Shown: positions 40,482 to 42,424 of the stretch, one piece after another
Numbering within the stretch: the first letter of the stretch is position 1
Layout: each line of letters begins with the position of its first letter
DNA from: Gemmataceae bacterium
GTDB taxonomy: Bacteria > Planctomycetota > Planctomycetia > Gemmatales > Gemmataceae
Direction of reading: 5' to 3'
DNA length: 42,424 bases
Assembly (NCBI GenBank): GCA_022616435.1
Contig: JAKEET010000083.1
Span: forward strand, 1-42,424
Translations under genes and position numbers: made by a program
The notes under the pieces: generated by a model
What the model was told of the DNA's origin: nothing
Database searches by the model: none
The model's input: only the letters and a program-made list of their open reading frames with translations

Positions 40482-40895
40482 TTAGGGAATTGATTCCCGA
40501 AGCAGGGCCTTGAATCCTGCCTGAACGAAATGATGGTCCGCCGTCAGGGCTTCCCTAACCTTGCGCTGTTTCATGATCTCGAATGAGATGCAGTCGATCA
40601 GCGACCATTCTTTGTCGGCACGCCGAGCGAACAGAGTCAAGCCGCGCTCGAGCCAATCTGCCGAGCTGGCGATGTATGAAATGGACGCGTCGGTGCGGAC
40701 GCGCTCGACCCATTGAAGAAAGAGGGGACGATGATTCTGACGAACGAGGGCGTTGCCCAGTTCCAAGAGGACGTACTCCGTCACAACCAGCCGGCAGCGC
40801 AGAACCGCTCCCCAGTGCCGCGCGGCTTCGTGCCACTCGTCCTGAGGGTTTGCCAGGGCGGTGAAATACGAGGTGTCGGCGAACACCGCCTTCAT
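40482..40895 (-). CDS. vapC: VapC-like PIN-domain toxin (intact)
   Basis: 137 residues with a complete PIN active site: Asp7 (VFADTSYF), Glu45 (YVLLELGNAL, or Glu40), Asp101 (SLIDCISF) and Asp120 (ALTADHHF). This is the only PIN-type toxin of three here with an intact reading frame and length. PIN toxins cut tRNA or rRNA and are inhibited by a co-translated antitoxin. The start overlaps the antitoxin stop by ATGA. Confidence 0.88.
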   Translation of the reverse strand: MKAVFADTSYFTALANPQDEWHEAARHWGAVLRCRLVVTEYVLLELGNALVRQNHRPLFLQWVERVRTDASISYIASSADWLERGLTLFARRADKEWSLIDCISFEIMKQRKVREALTADHHFVQAGFKALLRESIP

Positions 40896-41089
40896 GACCG
40901 CTTGGGCGCTCCGTAAAGGTAGTGGTCGAGATTGCGCGAGAAATCGGCCGGCAAGCCTTGGGCTTGGCCGATGAGGAATTCGAAACGCTCGGCGACCGTC
41001 ACGACTTTTGCCTTCTTGGACGCGCGCTTGGTGGACGCTCGCGAACCGGTCCGTGCTCGACCGTTCTTGCTGTTGGATTGCCTGTTCAT
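40892..41089 (-). CDS. Antitoxin of the intact PIN-domain toxin
   Basis: 65 residues. The ATG at 41089 has GAGGA eight bases upstream and TACAAT further up. The N-terminal half is strongly basic (RTGSRASTKRASKKAKV), suited to DNA or RNA contact, and the C-terminal half (VAERFEFLIGQAQGLPADFSRNLDHYLYG) is helical and should hold the toxin. Stop/start overlap ATGA with the toxin. Family not recognised; the role is inferred from position. Confidence 0.8.
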   Translation of the reverse strand: MNRQSNSKNGRARTGSRASTKRASKKAKVVTVAERFEFLIGQAQGLPADFSRNLDHYLYGAPKRS

Positions 41090-41116
41090 GACGCTGTCCT
41101 CGAACCAACGACTCTC

Positions 41117-41122
41117 ATTGTA
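41117..41122 (-). promoter_or_regulatory. Candidate extended -10 promoter of the antitoxin-toxin pair at 40482-41089
   Basis: The minus strand reads TGCTACAAT: a -10 hexamer with the TGn extension. It lies 27 bases upstream of the ATG at 41089. The TGn motif can make up for a missing -35. Confidence 0.45.
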
Positions 41123-41188
41123 GCATCTCTCCGCGCCTCTGCGGGCCCGATCATTTTGTCGATTGTCCGCCGCGCGTCTCGGCGATGA

Positions 41189-42271
41189 TCACGGCTCCCG
41201 ATGCACCTTCCGATAATGCTCCACCATCGCATCGCCGAAGTCGTTGTCGAAGTCGCGGTAGATGCAGTGGACGTGATTGGCGCCGTCCTGGGTGTTGTCG
41301 TACTCGATCAGGAACGTCGGGCCCTGGATCAGGTAGTGGTGCGGCTCGCCGGGCTCCAGGCCGCCGGCCCACAGGAAGTGAATCTTGTCCGTGCCCGCCT
41401 TGTCGATCCGCGCCAGATCTTGATCGGCGAGCTCCTTGCGAATGCGGCCGACATGGACGCGGACGAGCCTCATGAGAAGCTCGCGCTGCTCGATGGTCAG
41501 CGCCGCCGCGGCCACGCCACCCGGCTTGCCGCGTTCGAGCTTGCGTTGGTTGCCCGTGACGAACCCGCCCACCGTTTCCGTCAAGAAGTCGGGGATCTTG
41601 CCGAACCCGGACTTGCGCTGCTCGGCGCTGAGCGACTTGGCCAGGGCGCGCCCCAGCGCTGTTTCTTGCTCCAGGACCTGAAGCCCCTTGCGCGGTCCAT
41701 CGGGAACCGTGGCGGGAATGGCGCCGATGAACGACGGCGTCACCGAAATCCAGCGCCCCTTCACCACGGTCACGTTGAGCGACAGGTGAAAACCCTCGAA
41801 GCGATAGCCCCACGTTCCGTCCGGCGCGGGCGTGCCAAAGATGGTCACATGGTACTGGTCCGAATCGCGATGGATGTTCGGCGTCTTGTCGGTCTCCTTC
41901 AGATCGTCGCCCAGGCTCATGATGGTCAGCGCTTTCTGATTGCCGACATGGCTGAGCGCCGCACTCATGAGCGCCAGGGCCAGGTGCCGCTGTCCCTCCT
42001 TGAGCTGCTTGAGCGCGACGCCGCGCCGAGCAATGGGAAAGAAATGGAAGTTGCCGCGCTCGGCGTCCTGAAAAAGATACTTCGCCTGCATGCCCGGCTC
42101 GAGCGCATCGATGAAGCGTTGCGCCGCCACGGCCAGCTCGCGGGCAATCTCGCGCGACTCGATGGCGCCCGGCGGCGGCTCGACCGGATCCCAAGCGCCG
42201 GCCATCGAGAACAGCAAGACCACGATGAGCAGCGTCGCGAGAAGTTGAGGAAGCCGGCGTTTGCTTGTCAT
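41189..42271 (-). CDS. DUF3500 secreted protein
   Basis: 360 residues. ATG at 42271 has AAGGGG about five bases upstream. The signal peptide is about 1-26 (LPQLLATLLIVVLLFSMAGA). DUF3500 features: YLFQDAERGNFHFFP, GYRFEGFHLSLNVTVV with its GxFxGxHxS-like motif, SVTPSFIGAIPATV, and the C-terminal FLIEYDNTQDGANHVHCIYRDFDNDFG. Length matches the family. DUF3500 proteins have no assigned activity; conserved His and Asp residues hint at a hydrolase. It lies about 100 bases downstream of the toxin pair promoter in the opposite sense of the gene at the right edge. Confidence 0.9.
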   Translation of the reverse strand: MTSKRRLPQLLATLLIVVLLFSMAGAWDPVEPPPGAIESREIARELAVAAQRFIDALEPGMQAKYLFQDAERGNFHFFPIARRGVALKQLKEGQRHLALALMSAALSHVGNQKALTIMSLGDDLKETDKTPNIHRDSDQYHVTIFGTPAPDGTWGYRFEGFHLSLNVTVVKGRWISVTPSFIGAIPATVPDGPRKGLQVLEQETALGRALAKSLSAEQRKSGFGKIPDFLTETVGGFVTGNQRKLERGKPGGVAAAALTIEQRELLMRLVRVHVGRIRKELADQDLARIDKAGTDKIHFLWAGGLEPGEPHHYLIQGPTFLIEYDNTQDGANHVHCIYRDFDNDFGDAMVEHYRKVHREP

Positions 42272-42399
42272 GACAACCCCTTCGAAGACTTCGGAAGTCT
42301 GGACTTGTTATACGCCGGATTTCGATGGAACGTCGCCGTTCGCCGCGGTTACACTGGATGATCGTGGGTCATCCCATCACTTCTCGGAAAGGTTCGATC

Positions 42400-42424
42400 A
42401 TGAGCCATCGCATCTTGTCTGGCA
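42400..42424 (+). CDS. Start of a gene running off the right edge
   Basis: An ATG at 42400 preceded by GGAAAGG about six bases upstream opens a frame (MSHRILSG) that leaves the window. It is divergent from the DUF3500 gene. Too short to identify. Confidence 0.4.

Noticed and set aside
41128..41150. Short stretch resembling one arm of the AEDAE repeat downstream of the DUF3500 gene
   Set aside because: Only about a dozen bases match and there is no second arm, so chance GC-rich similarity cannot be excluded.

Overview
The window looks like a chromosomal segment of a GC-rich planctomycete, probably in or near the Gemmataceae. I infer this from gene content, not from a marker gene: three secreted sulfatases, a PSD1/DUF1549/DUF1553 cytochrome-type protein next to a DUF1501 protein, a CotH domain joined to a heme-binding propeller protein, DUF3500, PhoD-type phosphatase, PQQ-propeller and sugar-epimerase proteins. 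Most carry signal peptides, several of Tat type. No rRNA, tRNA, CRISPR array, phage or transposase gene was seen. No gene-free stretch exceeds about 260 bases.

Layout. 1-4804: a partial secreted serine hydrolase (-) and a zinc-ribbon/transmembrane/WD40-like protein (+). 4805-11603: sulfatase 1, a VapBC-like pair with a damaged toxin, a Tat-exported sugar isomerase/epimerase, a secreted protein of unknown function and a PhoD-like phosphatase. 11707-14797 (-): an NAD-dependent epimerase followed by a glycosidase-like/serine-hydrolase fusion. 14865-21021 (+): sulfatase 2, PSD1/DUF1553 protein and DUF1501 protein, the classic planctomycete polysaccharide-degradation set. 21111-23583 (-): membrane-dipeptidase family enzyme behind a BrnTA toxin-antitoxin pair, then a BON-domain protein. 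23827-26715 (+): Gfo/Idh/MocA oxidoreductase and sulfatase 3. 26773-32913 (-): secreted proteins of unknown function, a frameshifted VapBC pair and a TPR/propeller protein. 33175-37189 (+): the CotH-heme propeller fusion. 37168-42271 (-): a small unknown, a glucuronoyl-esterase-like protein, a PQQ propeller, a third VapBC-like pair and a DUF3500 protein. A new gene starts at the right edge.

Taken together the genes suggest extracytoplasmic breakdown of sulfated, uronate-containing polysaccharide: sulfatases, a CE15-like esterase, a glycosidase-like domain, then sugar isomerase, epimerase and oxidoreductase, with multiheme-style proteins of unknown redox role. This is inference from families.

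The most striking feature is a crowd of small inverted-repeat elements of at least five families. Several are read as protein: a 13-14 codon insertion related to PLTPGPSP..GRGE sits in frame inside three unrelated genes; an AEDAETRREDAQR-type repeat occurs as two intergenic hairpins and as two in-frame direct copies at the joint of the fusion gene; and one palindromic element gives two convergent genes the same C-terminal tail (NADER). Separately, three genes carry four frame breaks, every one of which is repaired by adding a single base. That points to deletion errors in the assembly or to recent decay.
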